Notes under the pieces: generated by a model
What the model saw: the letters and a program-made list of their open reading frames with translations, nothing else
Databases searched by the model: none
What the model was told of the DNA's origin: nothing
Source of the DNA: Planctomycetota bacterium
Lineage (GTDB): Bacteria > Planctomycetota > Planctomycetia > Pirellulales > UBA1268
DNA: 64,000 nucleotides
Assembly (NCBI GenBank): GCA_014238855.1
Contig: JABAAH010000010.1
Location: 1 to 64,000, forward strand
Reading direction: 5' to 3'
Shown: one piece after another, positions 19,050 to 29,628 of the stretch
How the letters are laid out: each line of letters opens with the position of its first letter
Position numbering within the stretch: the first letter of the stretch is position 1
Program-made: the position numbers and the translations under genes

Positions 19050-22000
19050 CTACCGAGGAACCTGAGGCATGTTTGCTCCACCAATCTGATCCAAGTCAAG
19101 GTATCGAGCATCTTTCACCTCAACACGATTATATTTTCGCCAATAAAGAATTTTCCCAGCGGATGCGCTCGATGTTGGTCCCCCTACGCGCTCTTGACGA
19201 AAAAGCTGTGCATCACTCCTTCCATCTCCCTCAAAAATAAGAAGATCTTTTGACTCACTAAACGAGAGCCGTGCGCTTCGCGCCGTAAAAGAATCACCTT
19301 CAACGAGGACGTTCCCACCGGCCGACAATTCGATTGTTTGGCCTGGCACTCCTGGAACAGAGGGCGTCTGGCCAATACCCAGAGTATCGCTCGTCACCGC
19401 GATGGCTTTATCCGGCAGCCCTTTCGGATCATGAAGATCAAGGCTACCTTCCCAGGAATCCACTGGTCCCCAGATCGTTTCAACACGCTGTTGAAACTCC
19501 ATCTGCCGCTGATTCATATTCCCGGTAAAACCCCGTTGAAAATCAACACAAAGAAACGTCATGCCTAAATCGTCAGCTGATTCACTCACAGGTGGTTGCT
19601 GCTGAACTGGTTGCCCTGGCAAGCCGGGAGTACCCATGGGAAGGCCACCTCCACCCCTGCGAACACTCGTCAATCGGCCCGGACCTGTTCCGCGAACATC
19701 TCCTGTAAATCGGTCAAAAAAGAGATCTCGAACAAATAGATTCTCCACCGACTTTTGCTTTCCATCAGCCTCAGACAGACTCTTAATCTGAACACCATTT
19801 CCACATGTAATCCGAGCAATGTCCGTTTGCTGGCTTGAAACAGTACCCTGCTGACTGCTGAAGTTCACTGGATTTGTAAATATGCATTCAAGTACGCCAG
19901 AATGCAGCGTCACAGCACCGCTTGCTGTTTGAACCCGGTCAATAAAGCGAGCGGTCTGTCCATCGAAATCCATTCTGCCCTGCCAGTCGATGATCAACGG
20001 CTGAGCAGGTGTCATACTCTTTTTTGGTTGGGTCTGTCGAGAACCGGTACCAAGAAAGTCAAATGACTCCAAGCCAACACCAGCACCAGCCACTGGGACT
20101 GTCAATTGTCCACCGCCATCTACGGCAACTCGATTCTGCCCACGGTCAAATTCAATCAATGGACCTTCGAGACTGAATTGGTCACTATGCACAGTAGCCG
20201 GGCGCCCTGACACGACGGCTTTCGCATCGAACTGTGTGGGTCTCGTCAACTGAAGTTGATCACCACGAATATTGAGTCGTGGCTCTTCTTGATTGACACC
20301 TTTAGATTGTTCGAGAAGTTGGACTTCTCCTTCAAGTGACATCTCCTCTAATTCATTATGATCAGGTGAAAGCACAACAAGTCCACGAATAAGATTTCCC
20401 GTCGCTAACAATTTTCGCTCAACTGAAACAGGTGGCCGAATAGGTGGAATTGGTTGTCTGATTTTTTGTCCTGCTGCAATTTCTGTTTCGCTTGGCCTCT
20501 CCCGTGTATCACTTTCACTGGCAGCGACTGCCACAAAACTCTGACCTTTTTGCGCACTACTTTGCAATCCAACATCTCTTCGAAACCAGATTTCCATTCG
20601 ATCTGTACGAGCAGCAACTTCTGGGACATCCACTTCGACAACGCCGCGAACGAGCATCCGCAATGGATTTAAAGAGGTAATATTCGGCAATTGATTCGCT
20701 TTGGGGCGTACAGAATGACCATCTTGGGTTTGCTCAAACCAGAAATGCATTTCCGCGCCAGTAAGTTTGCCTTGCAAATCCACAGACACCTCAGCCTGGC
20801 CTGATATTGAAGCAACATGCCCCACATCATCCGGACGAATCCGCAGCCACTTCTGCCAGTGAGACTCGATGGCTGGCTGCTTCTCATCAGCTGCTCGAAT
20901 CCAGCCGGGACCAATCGCCATTAAAGAACCGACTGTATTGTTCTCACCTGGCGTATAGTCGACAGATTTTGCCTCAAGTTCGACCCCGGACATATAAATA
21001 GACACCGGATCTTCACCGTCGAGCAGTATTCTACGAGTTTGCAGTTCATACCCAAGTCTATCGGCTCGTACTTCAAGACCCGCAGCAACACTATGAACTC
21101 GCACTGGTGAGCCACTAGCTTGAATCTCAACAATCTCCAAGCCACCTGACGAATTCTTTTCCTGCTGAAGATCTGGCTCACCTAAAACAAGCGCGAGAAC
21201 ATCGCAGTTAAGGCTATCTCCTCCCTGTTCTGGCACACCACGCCGAACTTCAACAGCATCTTCTAAAGTGATCACATTGGCCGAAAGATTTGCAGTCAGG
21301 CTACCATCACATTTCACCAGAACAGGCATCTCATCCGTTTCTGTATCAGGCCTGTGATCACCCACTCCTGGCAGTACACCAGTTTCTAATCCCTCCAATC
21401 GTAGCTCTACTTCTCGTTCAAGTCGTATTGAATCAATACCACCAATATTAGGACCGTGACCACTCCCTCCTGGACTTGGGAGAAGCGTTGCCACAAGTCC
21501 ACGGCCTTTGCCAACGGACCGTCCAAAACGGAAGTCCACTTTTTCATTTGTATGAATTTCAAATTCATCAAGTTCAAGATCACGTGTCACAAGTTCGATT
21601 TCATCGTTTGCGCCAGGGGAACTTTCAGTGCCATGAACAGTGACTTGACCCCGCAGGCTACCTCCCACAAGACGGGCCAATCTGCCTGCTCGTAAATCAA
21701 GTGGCTCATCGAATTCTAGAACGGCACCCTGCGGCGCCCGCAGCAACATGGTGCGGCCATTCTCTGAATTCGCTCGCCGTTGACCGTCGGGTAGAACGAT
21801 AACTGTGCAGGGCACTAGATTGACACGGCCATCGGGCAGCGAATGGTACTGCTTAAATAAGAGTCGCATGCCACGGCTTTCCATTACGATCGGATCGGCA
21901 TGCTCCCATGCGTCAGGCGGAAATAGATCTCTCACAGCATCAAGCCTGCGGTCAGCACGGGCTCGTATGGCAGCGGCTTGCTCTGGAGTTAATTCCTCGA

Positions 22001-22121
22001 TTCCTACTGTTTCGCGATAGCGGGGTTCTACCCAAGGAACAACTGCTAAGCGGTACAGACCCGCCGTCGCCAAGACTACGAGAAACACCCGTACTGTGCG
22101 TCCTAGACGATGTTCCATCAA
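19050..22121 (-). CDS. Very large LptC/LptA (OstA)-like envelope protein
   Basis: N-terminal TM (VRVFLVVLATAGLYRLAVVPW), repeated beta-rich OstA-like strands (ELSAGGNVLVEGDSFTARSARLSFSESKDLLIFEGDG), directly downstream of kdsC with ATG overlap. Confidence 0.6.
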   Translation of the reverse strand: MMEHRLGRTVRVFLVVLATAGLYRLAVVPWVEPRYRETVGIEELTPEQAAAIRARADRRLDAVRDLFPPDAWEHADPIVMESRGMRLLFKQYHSLPDGRVNLVPCTVIVLPDGQRRANSENGRTMLLRAPQGAVLEFDEPLDLRAGRLARLVGGSLRGQVTVHGTESSPGANDEIELVTRDLELDEFEIHTNEKVDFRFGRSVGKGRGLVATLLPSPGGSGHGPNIGGIDSIRLEREVELRLEGLETGVLPGVGDHRPDTETDEMPVLVKCDGSLTANLSANVITLEDAVEVRRGVPEQGGDSLNCDVLALVLGEPDLQQEKNSSGGLEIVEIQASGSPVRVHSVAAGLEVRADRLGYELQTRRILLDGEDPVSIYMSGVELEAKSVDYTPGENNTVGSLMAIGPGWIRAADEKQPAIESHWQKWLRIRPDDVGHVASISGQAEVSVDLQGKLTGAEMHFWFEQTQDGHSVRPKANQLPNITSLNPLRMLVRGVVEVDVPEVAARTDRMEIWFRRDVGLQSSAQKGQSFVAVAASESDTRERPSETEIAAGQKIRQPIPPIRPPVSVERKLLATGNLIRGLVVLSPDHNELEEMSLEGEVQLLEQSKGVNQEEPRLNIRGDQLQLTRPTQFDAKAVVSGRPATVHSDQFSLEGPLIEFDRGQNRVAVDGGGQLTVPVAGAGVGLESFDFLGTGSRQTQPKKSMTPAQPLIIDWQGRMDFDGQTARFIDRVQTASGAVTLHSGVLECIFTNPVNFSSQQGTVSSQQTDIARITCGNGVQIKSLSEADGKQKSVENLFVRDLFFDRFTGDVRGTGPGRLTSVRRGGGGLPMGTPGLPGQPVQQQPPVSESADDLGMTFLCVDFQRGFTGNMNQRQMEFQQRVETIWGPVDSWEGSLDLHDPKGLPDKAIAVTSDTLGIGQTPSVPGVPGQTIELSAGGNVLVEGDSFTARSARLSFSESKDLLIFEGDGRSDAQLFRQERVGGPTSSASAGKILYWRKYNRVEVKDARYLDLDQIGGANMPQVPR

Positions 22122-22678
22122 GCAATTCCATTACCTTGATAGTGTGCAACAAGATTTCCCCAACAACCACGAGATCGAAGCAAAACTTCGACTGTTTCAC
22201 GAACAGCTCCTTTTCCTCCTGGTAACTGAGTCGTGAAATCTGATGCTTCTTGAACTTCCTGACAGGCGTCTGCAACTGCCACACCGAATCCAGCTCGCTG
22301 AATTACCGGAAGGTCAGGCAGGTCATCTCCAACATAGGCCACCGAATCCCAGCCCAAGTGACATAAAGTAAGGAGTTCAGAAACTGCTTTCACTTTATTT
22401 CCGATGCCCTGCCTCACAAAGTCGATGCCCAGTTCATCTGAACGCCATCTGACAACGTGGCTCGAACGTCCAGTAATGATACCAACCTGAAAACCAGCTT
22501 GCTGCCAAAGCTTTATGCCCAGTCCATCTCGAATATTAAAGGTCTTGTGCTCAATACCATCCTCTGACCATGTCACCCCACCATCCGTGAGAACCCCATC
22601 ACAGTCCAACAAAAGAAGTTGGACCTTGTTTTTGTTCGAGGGAACGTCTGGTGCAGTTTCTGACATAGGCCGACTCAA
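22118..22678 (-). CDS. kdsC: 3-deoxy-D-manno-octulosonate 8-phosphate phosphatase (HAD family)
   Basis: LLLLDCDGVLTDG, FNIRDGLGIKLWQQAGFQVGIITGRSS, AYVGDDLPDLPVI. Confidence 0.9.
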   Translation of the reverse strand: MSRPMSETAPDVPSNKNKVQLLLLDCDGVLTDGGVTWSEDGIEHKTFNIRDGLGIKLWQQAGFQVGIITGRSSHVVRWRSDELGIDFVRQGIGNKVKAVSELLTLCHLGWDSVAYVGDDLPDLPVIQRAGFGVAVADACQEVQEASDFTTQLPGGKGAVRETVEVLLRSRGCWGNLVAHYQGNGIA

Positions 22679-22744
22679 AATGACTTTTGTGGAATAAACA
22701 ACGTACGGAGAACCGCAAGACTTTCAATACATATAAATGTTCGC

Positions 22745-23788
22745 TCAGGCTGCTGAACTGTGCTCCCGCTTCTCTGGGCTTCGACCATTTGTCTCTTTCA
22801 CAGCTGCTGAAAAGTCAGCGCCCACTAAATCAACAACATCAATGAGACCAGATGGACATCCATTTTTATCAACGACTGGCAGTTCACTCAGGCGACGGCT
22901 CTCGAGTAGAGCTACGGCATCTTCCAGTCGGGTACCTTCCAGTACTGAAATTGGCTGGGCAGTCATAACCTCATGAATTGGTTGATCCAAAGTATTGTCT
23001 TGACGATTCTCAAATAGTCTGGCGAGGTCACTATCTGTAAAGATCCCAACCAACTGCCCATTTGAACCAACAATCATGACAGCACCCGTTCGACGTGAAG
23101 GAAGAGGGCGAGTGAAAACCTGGCGGACAGTATCATCAATACTTGCTAACCGGCAATGCTCAACTGGTCGCATCTTTTCTTCAACTTGAAGAAGACGCAT
23201 GCCAAGACTTCCTCCCGGATGTCTCGCTGCAAAATCATCATGACTAAATCCACGACTACCACTCAACACGAGTGACATACTGTCGCCAATCGCAAGCATG
23301 ACAGTCGTACTCGTACTTGGGGCAACACCTAAGGAGTCGGCTTCTTTCAAACGACCAGTCTCCACAACAACACTTGCAAAATTTCCAAGCGTACTATTGC
23401 TGCAACTTGTCATTGCTATGAGTGGTATTTTTCGGGATCTGATATGTGGAAGAATCTGTATCAATTCGGCAGTCTCTCCCGACTGAGAGATGGCCAGAAT
23501 CAAATCATCGTTCCGCAAAACACCGAGATCTCCGTGCATTGCCTCCGCTGGATGAAGGAAATGACTAGGAGTTCCAGTCGATGCTAGTGTGGCTGAGATT
23601 TTCCTGCCGATAAGTCCGGCTTTACCCATGCCTGTCACGACAACACTACCTGTGCAGTCGCGAAGGAGTTCTATTGCTTTGCAGAAAGAATCATCGAGTG
23701 TCTTGATGGCATCGAGAATCGCGGTGGCCTCTGAACGTAGCACTGCAGCGGCTTGCTCCAGCACTATTTGATTATTCGATTCAACCAC
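22745..23788 (-). CDS. kdsD: KpsF/GutQ-type arabinose-5-phosphate isomerase with CBS domains
   Basis: SIS domain VVVTGMGKAGLIGRKISATLASTGTPSHFLHPAEAMHGDLG and two C-terminal CBS domains. Confidence 0.92.
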   Translation of the reverse strand: MVESNNQIVLEQAAAVLRSEATAILDAIKTLDDSFCKAIELLRDCTGSVVVTGMGKAGLIGRKISATLASTGTPSHFLHPAEAMHGDLGVLRNDDLILAISQSGETAELIQILPHIRSRKIPLIAMTSCSNSTLGNFASVVVETGRLKEADSLGVAPSTSTTVMLAIGDSMSLVLSGSRGFSHDDFAARHPGGSLGMRLLQVEEKMRPVEHCRLASIDDTVRQVFTRPLPSRRTGAVMIVGSNGQLVGIFTDSDLARLFENRQDNTLDQPIHEVMTAQPISVLEGTRLEDAVALLESRRLSELPVVDKNGCPSGLIDVVDLVGADFSAAVKETNGRSPEKREHSSAA

Positions 23789-23932
23789 AGCCGTCCTCCA
23801 GTCCTTCTATCCGTTTACCGGATTCCCGATAAACGAATAAGGACTATAAGGCGACTACCAGTGCCACCACAACGCACATTTCACTCACGGAAAACAGACG
23901 TTTGGCAACCCAACGAAGTTACAAAACCGTTC

Positions 23933-25006
23933 TTAACCGTAACGTTTTGCCATTTCGTCGACTGATATGACGGGTACTTTCCCAGCATTACCGGCCTGAC
24001 CGAACTGCACCATTCGCTCAGCACACACTTTATGCATGGCTGCCCTTGCTGGCTTCAGGTAGTCTCTGGGATCAAACTTCTCAGGTGTTTCTGCGAGAAC
24101 TTTACGAATCGCACCAGTAATTGCCATACGGCAATCTGTATCAACATTAATTTTTCGAACACCGTGTTTGATGCCTCGCTGAATTTCTTCAACTGGAACA
24201 CCGTACGTCTGAGGCATTTTCCCACCGTACTTATTGATAATATCCTGCAATTCTTGAGGCACACTTGATGAACCATGCATCACGAGATGACAGTTTGGCA
24301 ATTTAGCGTGAATCTCTTCGATTCGCTTCATCGCAAGAACATCACCGTCAGGCTTACGGCTAAACTTATAGGCTCCGTGGCTTGTACCAATTGCAACCGC
24401 AAGAGCATCGACGCCTGTTGCCTCAACAAACCTAGCGGCCTCATCAGGATCTGTGAGTAATTGATCCTTCGAAAGAACACCTTCTGCTCCATGACCATCT
24501 TCTGCTTCACCCTGACCACTTTCGAGTGAACCAAGACAGCCAAGCTCCCCCTCCACTGAGACGCCCCGTAAATGAGCTTGCTTTACAACTTCAGTAGTGA
24601 CCTGGACGTTGTAGTCAAAGTCAGCAGGAGTCTTACCATCTTCCCTGAGAGAGCCATCCATCATCACGCTCGTGAAACCATTATCAATTGCACTTTCACA
24701 TGTTGCTGGTGAATTTCCATGGTCTTGGTGCATGGCGACTGGTATACCAGGATAAAGCTCTGCAGCAGCGAGCATAAGGTGACGCAAATAATTGTCCTGA
24801 CTATATGCCCGAGCACCTCGTGAAGCCTGTACAATAACGGGTGAATCTGTCTCCTTCGCCGCCTCCATAATAGCTTGGATTTGCTCCATATTATTGACAT
24901 TAAAAGCAGCCAAACCGTAATTATTTTCAGCGGCATGATCGAGTAAGATACGCAAAGGAACCAAAGGCATAAGAAAACTCTCCATCGGAGTAGTGAAAGC
25001 GAACAA
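23933..25006 (-). CDS. fba: Class II fructose-bisphosphate aldolase
   Basis: [51 protein letters not shown]; start probably internal ([10 protein letters not shown]). Confidence 0.93.
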   Translation of the reverse strand: MFAFTTPMESFLMPLVPLRILLDHAAENNYGLAAFNVNNMEQIQAIMEAAKETDSPVIVQASRGARAYSQDNYLRHLMLAAAELYPGIPVAMHQDHGNSPATCESAIDNGFTSVMMDGSLREDGKTPADFDYNVQVTTEVVKQAHLRGVSVEGELGCLGSLESGQGEAEDGHGAEGVLSKDQLLTDPDEAARFVEATGVDALAVAIGTSHGAYKFSRKPDGDVLAMKRIEEIHAKLPNCHLVMHGSSSVPQELQDIINKYGGKMPQTYGVPVEEIQRGIKHGVRKINVDTDCRMAITGAIRKVLAETPEKFDPRDYLKPARAAMHKVCAERMVQFGQAGNAGKVPVISVDEMAKRYG

Positions 25007-25092
25007 TCATTCACATAAGATCATACGGAATCTTTGAGCATGCTAAAATCCCCCCATCAAATATGCCCCAAAGCCAATGAAGAGAAATAGCC

Positions 25093-25521
25093 ATGGACTT
25101 GCGGCCAACAACTGATCCACTGAGCAGCTTTTTCTACGTCGTTGGGGGGTGGTTTTGTGTCGGCTTGGCTGTGTTGGGGGCGGTTCTTCCGCTCCTTCCG
25201 ACAACTCCTTTTCTATTATTGGCGAGTTGGTGTTTTTATCGAGGATCACCGAGAATTCATGCATGGCTGCATCGATCCCGCTGGTTTGGCCCCACACTCG
25301 ATGACTGGCAAGAATATCGAGGTATTCGAAAATCTGCAAAATATCGAACAATAGCTCTGGTTATCACAGTTGTGATTTGCAGTCTGCTGCTCAATAGTCT
25401 CCCATGGTGGCTCAAGTATGTTGCACTCGGTGCAGTGGGAATTGGGCTTTACGTCATTGCGACTGTGCCTACTCTTCCTGACGACACCCCTCGACCACCA
25501 AGAACAATTATTACAGAGTAA
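25093..25521 (+). CDS. DUF454 (YbaN-like) membrane protein
   Basis: GLAVLGAVLPLLPTTPFLLLASWCFYRGSPRIHAWL. Confidence 0.88.
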   Translation: MDLRPTTDPLSSFFYVVGGWFCVGLAVLGAVLPLLPTTPFLLLASWCFYRGSPRIHAWLHRSRWFGPTLDDWQEYRGIRKSAKYRTIALVITVVICSLLLNSLPWWLKYVALGAVGIGLYVIATVPTLPDDTPRPPRTIITE

Positions 25522-25616
25522 TCAAAGACAAAACGAAACATTTGATATTCAGAGCAACCTCAACGCGGTTCACCACGTGGCTTTAAATAAACGAACAGGC
25601 CTCTAGGGAATTTTTC

Positions 25617-25841
25617 ATGAAACCAGCCTACGGTGTTTGGGGACTGATCCTTTTGCTGATTATTGCGCACCAAGACATTTGGTTTTGGGAAGACACAACA
25701 CTTGTCTTTGGATTTCTTCCAATGGCTCTCGCATACCACGCTGGCATATCTCTTGCGGCTGCTTTCACCTGGTATTTGGCAACGCAATTCTGCTGGCCAA
25801 CTGACCAAGAACCTTCAGCCCCAAGAAAGGAAACGCCATAG
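25617..25841 (+). CDS. Small membrane protein (DUF3311-like) preceding symporter
   Basis: 74 aa with two TM segments directly upstream of SSS-family symporter; overlaps its GTG start by 1 nt. Confidence 0.65.
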   Translation: MKPAYGVWGLILLLIIAHQDIWFWEDTTLVFGFLPMALAYHAGISLAAAFTWYLATQFCWPTDQEPSAPRKETP

Positions 25842-27487
25842 TGCCACAACTTCTTATTATCTGTGGGTATCTTTTATTACTCCTCATTCTTGGACTTGGA
25901 GCGAGTCGTCTCTTTCGTGGCACAAGTCAGGACTACATGCTCGCGAGTCATTCCATTGGCCCGTTCCTTCTCTTGATGTCCATTTTTGGAACGACAATGA
26001 CTGCTTTCGCGCTGGTTGGATCTACAGGTGAATCCTTCAAAGAAGGTGTCGGTGTGTACGGAATGCTTGCCAGTTCAAGTGGCATCATTCATTCCCTCTG
26101 CTTTTTTCTACTTGGTGTAAAAGTTTGGAAACTAGGAAAAAAAAATGGGTACCGCACCCAAGTGCAATTTTTTCAAGATCGCCTCGAAAGCCGTTGGATT
26201 GGTGCACTCTTATTCCCTGTGCTTGTCGGACTGGTGATTCCCTATCTTCTCATTGGCGTGATGGCGTCTGGGACTGTTATCAACAAGGTAACCGCAGGAA
26301 CAATTCGAGACGGGCAAGTCGTGGGTGGCACGTTTGATGAAGGAACGTTTCCTCAATTTCTCGAACAGGCCAAGAATCCGAGAAGTGATGCCCCAGCAAG
26401 TTTTACATACGGATCGCAGGGTGGTGTCCCAAAGCCACTGGCATCTCTGGCTATATGTGGCATCGTTTTGATTTATGTCTTTCTCGGCGGCATGCGAGGA
26501 ACAACGTGGGCAAATACTTTTCAGACGTTGGTTTTCATGGTCTTGGGTCTCGTGACGTTTGTAGTCATTGCGTGGAGGCTTGGGGGGCAAGAGAGTTTCT
26601 GGGCTAGCTTGCAAATGGCAAGTAGTTCAATCCCTATTGAAAAACTCACCCGCACGCATATTCCACCTGAAAAATTTTTCACATACATGCTCGTACCACT
26701 AAGCGTCGGTATGTTTCCTCATCTTTTCCAGCATTGGCTCACTGCCCGCAGTGCAGAAAGTTTTAAGCTGCCAGTTTTTGCACACCCGCTATTTATTGCC
26801 ATTGTCTGGGTCCCGTGTGTCTTGATCGGTGCATGGGCAACAAGTGATCTTATTTCAATCCCTCCACCAGTTGCTGCAAATCCAAATGCTGTTCTGCCTT
26901 TTTTGGTGAAACAATTAGCCGGCCCAGTACTCAGCGGCTTTCTAACAGCAGGAATCTTGGCAGCCATCATGTCTTCACTAGATAGTCAGTTCCTTTGCCT
27001 TGGAACAATGTTTACTGAAGATGTTGTCCGTCCTCTTTACGGACAACGAAATTTGTCCGACCGCCAACAACTACTGATCGCTCGACTATTTATCATTGCC
27101 ATTGTCGCACTCACATATGCATTAAGTCTCTTTGAGCCGCGACGCGTATTCACCCTCGGTGTATGGTGTTTCAGTGGATTCTCAAGCCTCTTCCCGCTCA
27201 TCGTTGCAGCACTATACTGGCCTCGCCTGACGAAACAAGGTGCTTACGCATGTATTTTAGCTGCTGCAGGAAGTTGGCTGTGGCTCTTCCGTGCTTCGGA
27301 TTTTGCGGCTCAGTCAAATTTCACGGTTAACATTCCCGTTCCAACAGCAATTGACCTTGATGGCTACTGGCAATTAATGCCTGTTGCTGCAATGGTTGCT
27401 TGTTCGACAATCACCATGATATTCGTCTCATTGGTTACAAAGCCGCCAAGCCAAGCAACTATTGATCGTTTTTTTCCAAAAACGTAA
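25841..27487 (+). CDS. Sodium:solute symporter family protein
   Basis: SSS-family multi-TM layout, ILAAIMSSLDSQFLCLGTMFTEDV. Confidence 0.9.
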   Translation: MPQLLIICGYLLLLLILGLGASRLFRGTSQDYMLASHSIGPFLLLMSIFGTTMTAFALVGSTGESFKEGVGVYGMLASSSGIIHSLCFFLLGVKVWKLGKKNGYRTQVQFFQDRLESRWIGALLFPVLVGLVIPYLLIGVMASGTVINKVTAGTIRDGQVVGGTFDEGTFPQFLEQAKNPRSDAPASFTYGSQGGVPKPLASLAICGIVLIYVFLGGMRGTTWANTFQTLVFMVLGLVTFVVIAWRLGGQESFWASLQMASSSIPIEKLTRTHIPPEKFFTYMLVPLSVGMFPHLFQHWLTARSAESFKLPVFAHPLFIAIVWVPCVLIGAWATSDLISIPPPVAANPNAVLPFLVKQLAGPVLSGFLTAGILAAIMSSLDSQFLCLGTMFTEDVVRPLYGQRNLSDRQQLLIARLFIIAIVALTYALSLFEPRRVFTLGVWCFSGFSSLFPLIVAALYWPRLTKQGAYACILAAAGSWLWLFRASDFAAQSNFTVNIPVPTAIDLDGYWQLMPVAAMVACSTITMIFVSLVTKPPSQATIDRFFPKT

Positions 27488-27514
27488 TCTTGTCTCAGTA
27501 CTTAGTAACTGAAA

Positions 27515-27991
27515 CTAAGGCCCGATTGATGGTGGGCACTTTGCGAGGAAATCACGAGGACCCCGAGTTGTGTAGTAAGGATATGCTACTGCACCGCTTG
27601 GAGGACCTGGCGGGCGTGTTGCTCCATAATCTGACCCACGCAATTCACATTCTTCTTCTTGGGTTAAACGGTGCTTCCCAAGGCCGCCGTGCCGTCCAAC
27701 ATGCCTTTCCTGACAGCGTCCGTCGGCACATGCACTACACGCATTACAATTTTCCCCAAGTCGACAAAGGCCATCCTTACAACCACCCGAGGGGCATAGA
27801 CCACTCTGGCAGTCAGTACATGGTGCTTCATCGCAACGCTCGCAACCGTCTTCACAACCAGCAGGACAGCTACCATAGTGGTTTGAATAAGGACCATCAG
27901 CGTTAATTAAAAACAGTCTGTCGATCAGCGAACAACCGCTAGCCGTACCCAGAACTGCGACAACAAGCAGACAGACATAAAGGTGTCTCAT
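27515..27991 (-). CDS. Cysteine-rich putative lipoprotein
   Basis: MRHLYVCLLVVAVLGTASGC lipobox; CPAGCEDGCERCDEAPCTDCQSGLCPSGGC Cys-rich body; start moved to 27991. Confidence 0.6.
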   Translation of the reverse strand: MRHLYVCLLVVAVLGTASGCSLIDRLFLINADGPYSNHYGSCPAGCEDGCERCDEAPCTDCQSGLCPSGGCKDGLCRLGENCNACSACADGRCQERHVGRHGGLGKHRLTQEEECELRGSDYGATRPPGPPSGAVAYPYYTTRGPRDFLAKCPPSIGP

Positions 27992-28114
27992 AGCTTCAAT
28001 CTTCCAAGCGTTTTCAACAATGAGGCTATGCACAAAGCAGCACGCAACATGCCACCCCGAACAGCCAAAACCATCCACTGGGAATAACTATCGGTCGAAA
28101 TGGTTCAACCGGTT

Positions 28115-28142
28115 AAGAAAACCTTGCCGGTTTTCTTGCTTT
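28115..28142 (+). terminator. Putative hairpin terminator
   Basis: AAGAAAACC-TTGCC-GGTTTTCTT perfect 9-bp stem followed by GCTTTTT. Confidence 0.45.
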
Positions 28143-28238
28143 TTACAAAAAGCCACGATGTACGGCTTTTATTGCCACAAATCGTCATTCAGCCGGTCGA
28201 CTCTGAACTGTTTACTATCCCGACCCCACTGCTTACTG

Positions 28239-29537
28239 TCACGTCTCATCAAAATGGCTCAGTATCAATGAAATGTTTTGACCGCCAAAACCAAAACTAT
28301 TTGATAATACTCTTCTACAAGGAGATTCACGAGCGACATTCGGGACATAGTCCAAATCACAGTCTGGATCAGGACTATCGTAGTTTGTCGTAGGTGGAAG
28401 AACACCGTCTCGAATTGCCAACAGTGAGACAATAACTTCGGTTGCTCCTGCAGCAGCGATGAGATGGCCCATCATACTCTTCGTGCTTGAAACGGGAATT
28501 TTATAGGCCCGTTCTTCAAAAACATTCTTAATTGCTAATGATTCGACTCTGTCATTCACACTGGTACTCGTTCCATGGGCGTTCACATAATCAATATCAC
28601 CCAACCCGAGCCCTGCATCCTTCAAAGCCATTCGAATACAACTGGTGGCGCCTCGTCCTTCCGGATGGGTATCGGTAATCCGATAGGCATCCGCCGTTGA
28701 GCCATAACCAACCACTTCACCATAGATTTCTGCTCCACGAGCTCGTGCATGCTCAAGCTCTTCTAGAACAACCATCGCTGCACCTTCACCAAGAACAAAA
28801 CCGTCGCGTTCATTATCAAAAGGTCGTGATGCCTTTGTCGGCTCGTCATTACGAGTTGACAATGCTGTCAAAAGATTAAATCCAGTGACACCGAAGGGGT
28901 GAATCATGCTATGAGTACCACCCGAAAGCATCACATCAGCATCACCGCGACGCACAAGTTCCGTTGCTTCACCAATTGCCTGGCTCGAAGCCGCGCATGC
29001 GGTAAGGCAATTCAAATTTGGACCTTGTGCATTAAATAATGCAGCCAAATGTCCGGCTGGCATATTCGGCTCTTGCTCCACCTCCGTCAAAGGATGAAGT
29101 GTTTCAAGACCAAGCTTTGTGAACTTGGCAACGTCAAGAGTCTCGCCTTCGATAGAAACCATCATCATCTTCGTAAATGAATCAAAATCTTGCTGGCCCT
29201 CACCACTTCCAAGATAGATTCCAAGCCGTTCTGGTGCCGATATAAGTCCTTGAGAAAGTCCGGCGTGTGCCATTGCTTGGGATGCTGCACCAACAGCAAA
29301 TTTTGTATGGCGACCACAATATTGCCACCGATCCTCGGGTTGGCCCTCATCTGATACGGACCAGTTTTTCACCTCAGCTGCGATCTTGGTCGGAAAACGT
29401 GTTGCATCAAATACGGTTGTAGCCGCAACACCAGAGCGGCCCTCCTTGAGGTTGCCCCAAAGCTCTTCAGTCGTTACACCAAGTGGCGTAACACATCCCA
29501 TCCCAGTAATTACAACTCTTCTACGACCTGCCACCAT
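28239..29537 (-). CDS. Beta-ketoacyl-ACP synthase (FabF-like)
   Basis: RRVVITGMGCVTPLG, active-site NCLTACAASSQAIGEA, VNAHGTSTSVND, MMGHLIAAAGATE. Confidence 0.93.
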   Translation of the reverse strand: MVAGRRRVVITGMGCVTPLGVTTEELWGNLKEGRSGVAATTVFDATRFPTKIAAEVKNWSVSDEGQPEDRWQYCGRHTKFAVGAASQAMAHAGLSQGLISAPERLGIYLGSGEGQQDFDSFTKMMMVSIEGETLDVAKFTKLGLETLHPLTEVEQEPNMPAGHLAALFNAQGPNLNCLTACAASSQAIGEATELVRRGDADVMLSGGTHSMIHPFGVTGFNLLTALSTRNDEPTKASRPFDNERDGFVLGEGAAMVVLEELEHARARGAEIYGEVVGYGSTADAYRITDTHPEGRGATSCIRMALKDAGLGLGDIDYVNAHGTSTSVNDRVESLAIKNVFEERAYKIPVSSTKSMMGHLIAAAGATEVIVSLLAIRDGVLPPTTNYDSPDPDCDLDYVPNVARESPCRRVLSNSFGFGGQNISLILSHFDET

Positions 29538-29628
29538 TGCAGTTCCTCCATGCTCCAGATTCCGGAAATACTCCCGAGCAAATGCTCGAGCCGTTGGCCC
29601 CTACGATACCGACATCTTGCTGAAAGGC

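Noticed and set aside
27490-27906. 138-aa plus-strand ORF (His-rich)
   Set aside because: Antisense to the Cys-rich lipoprotein gene, which has a lipobox and a better coding signature
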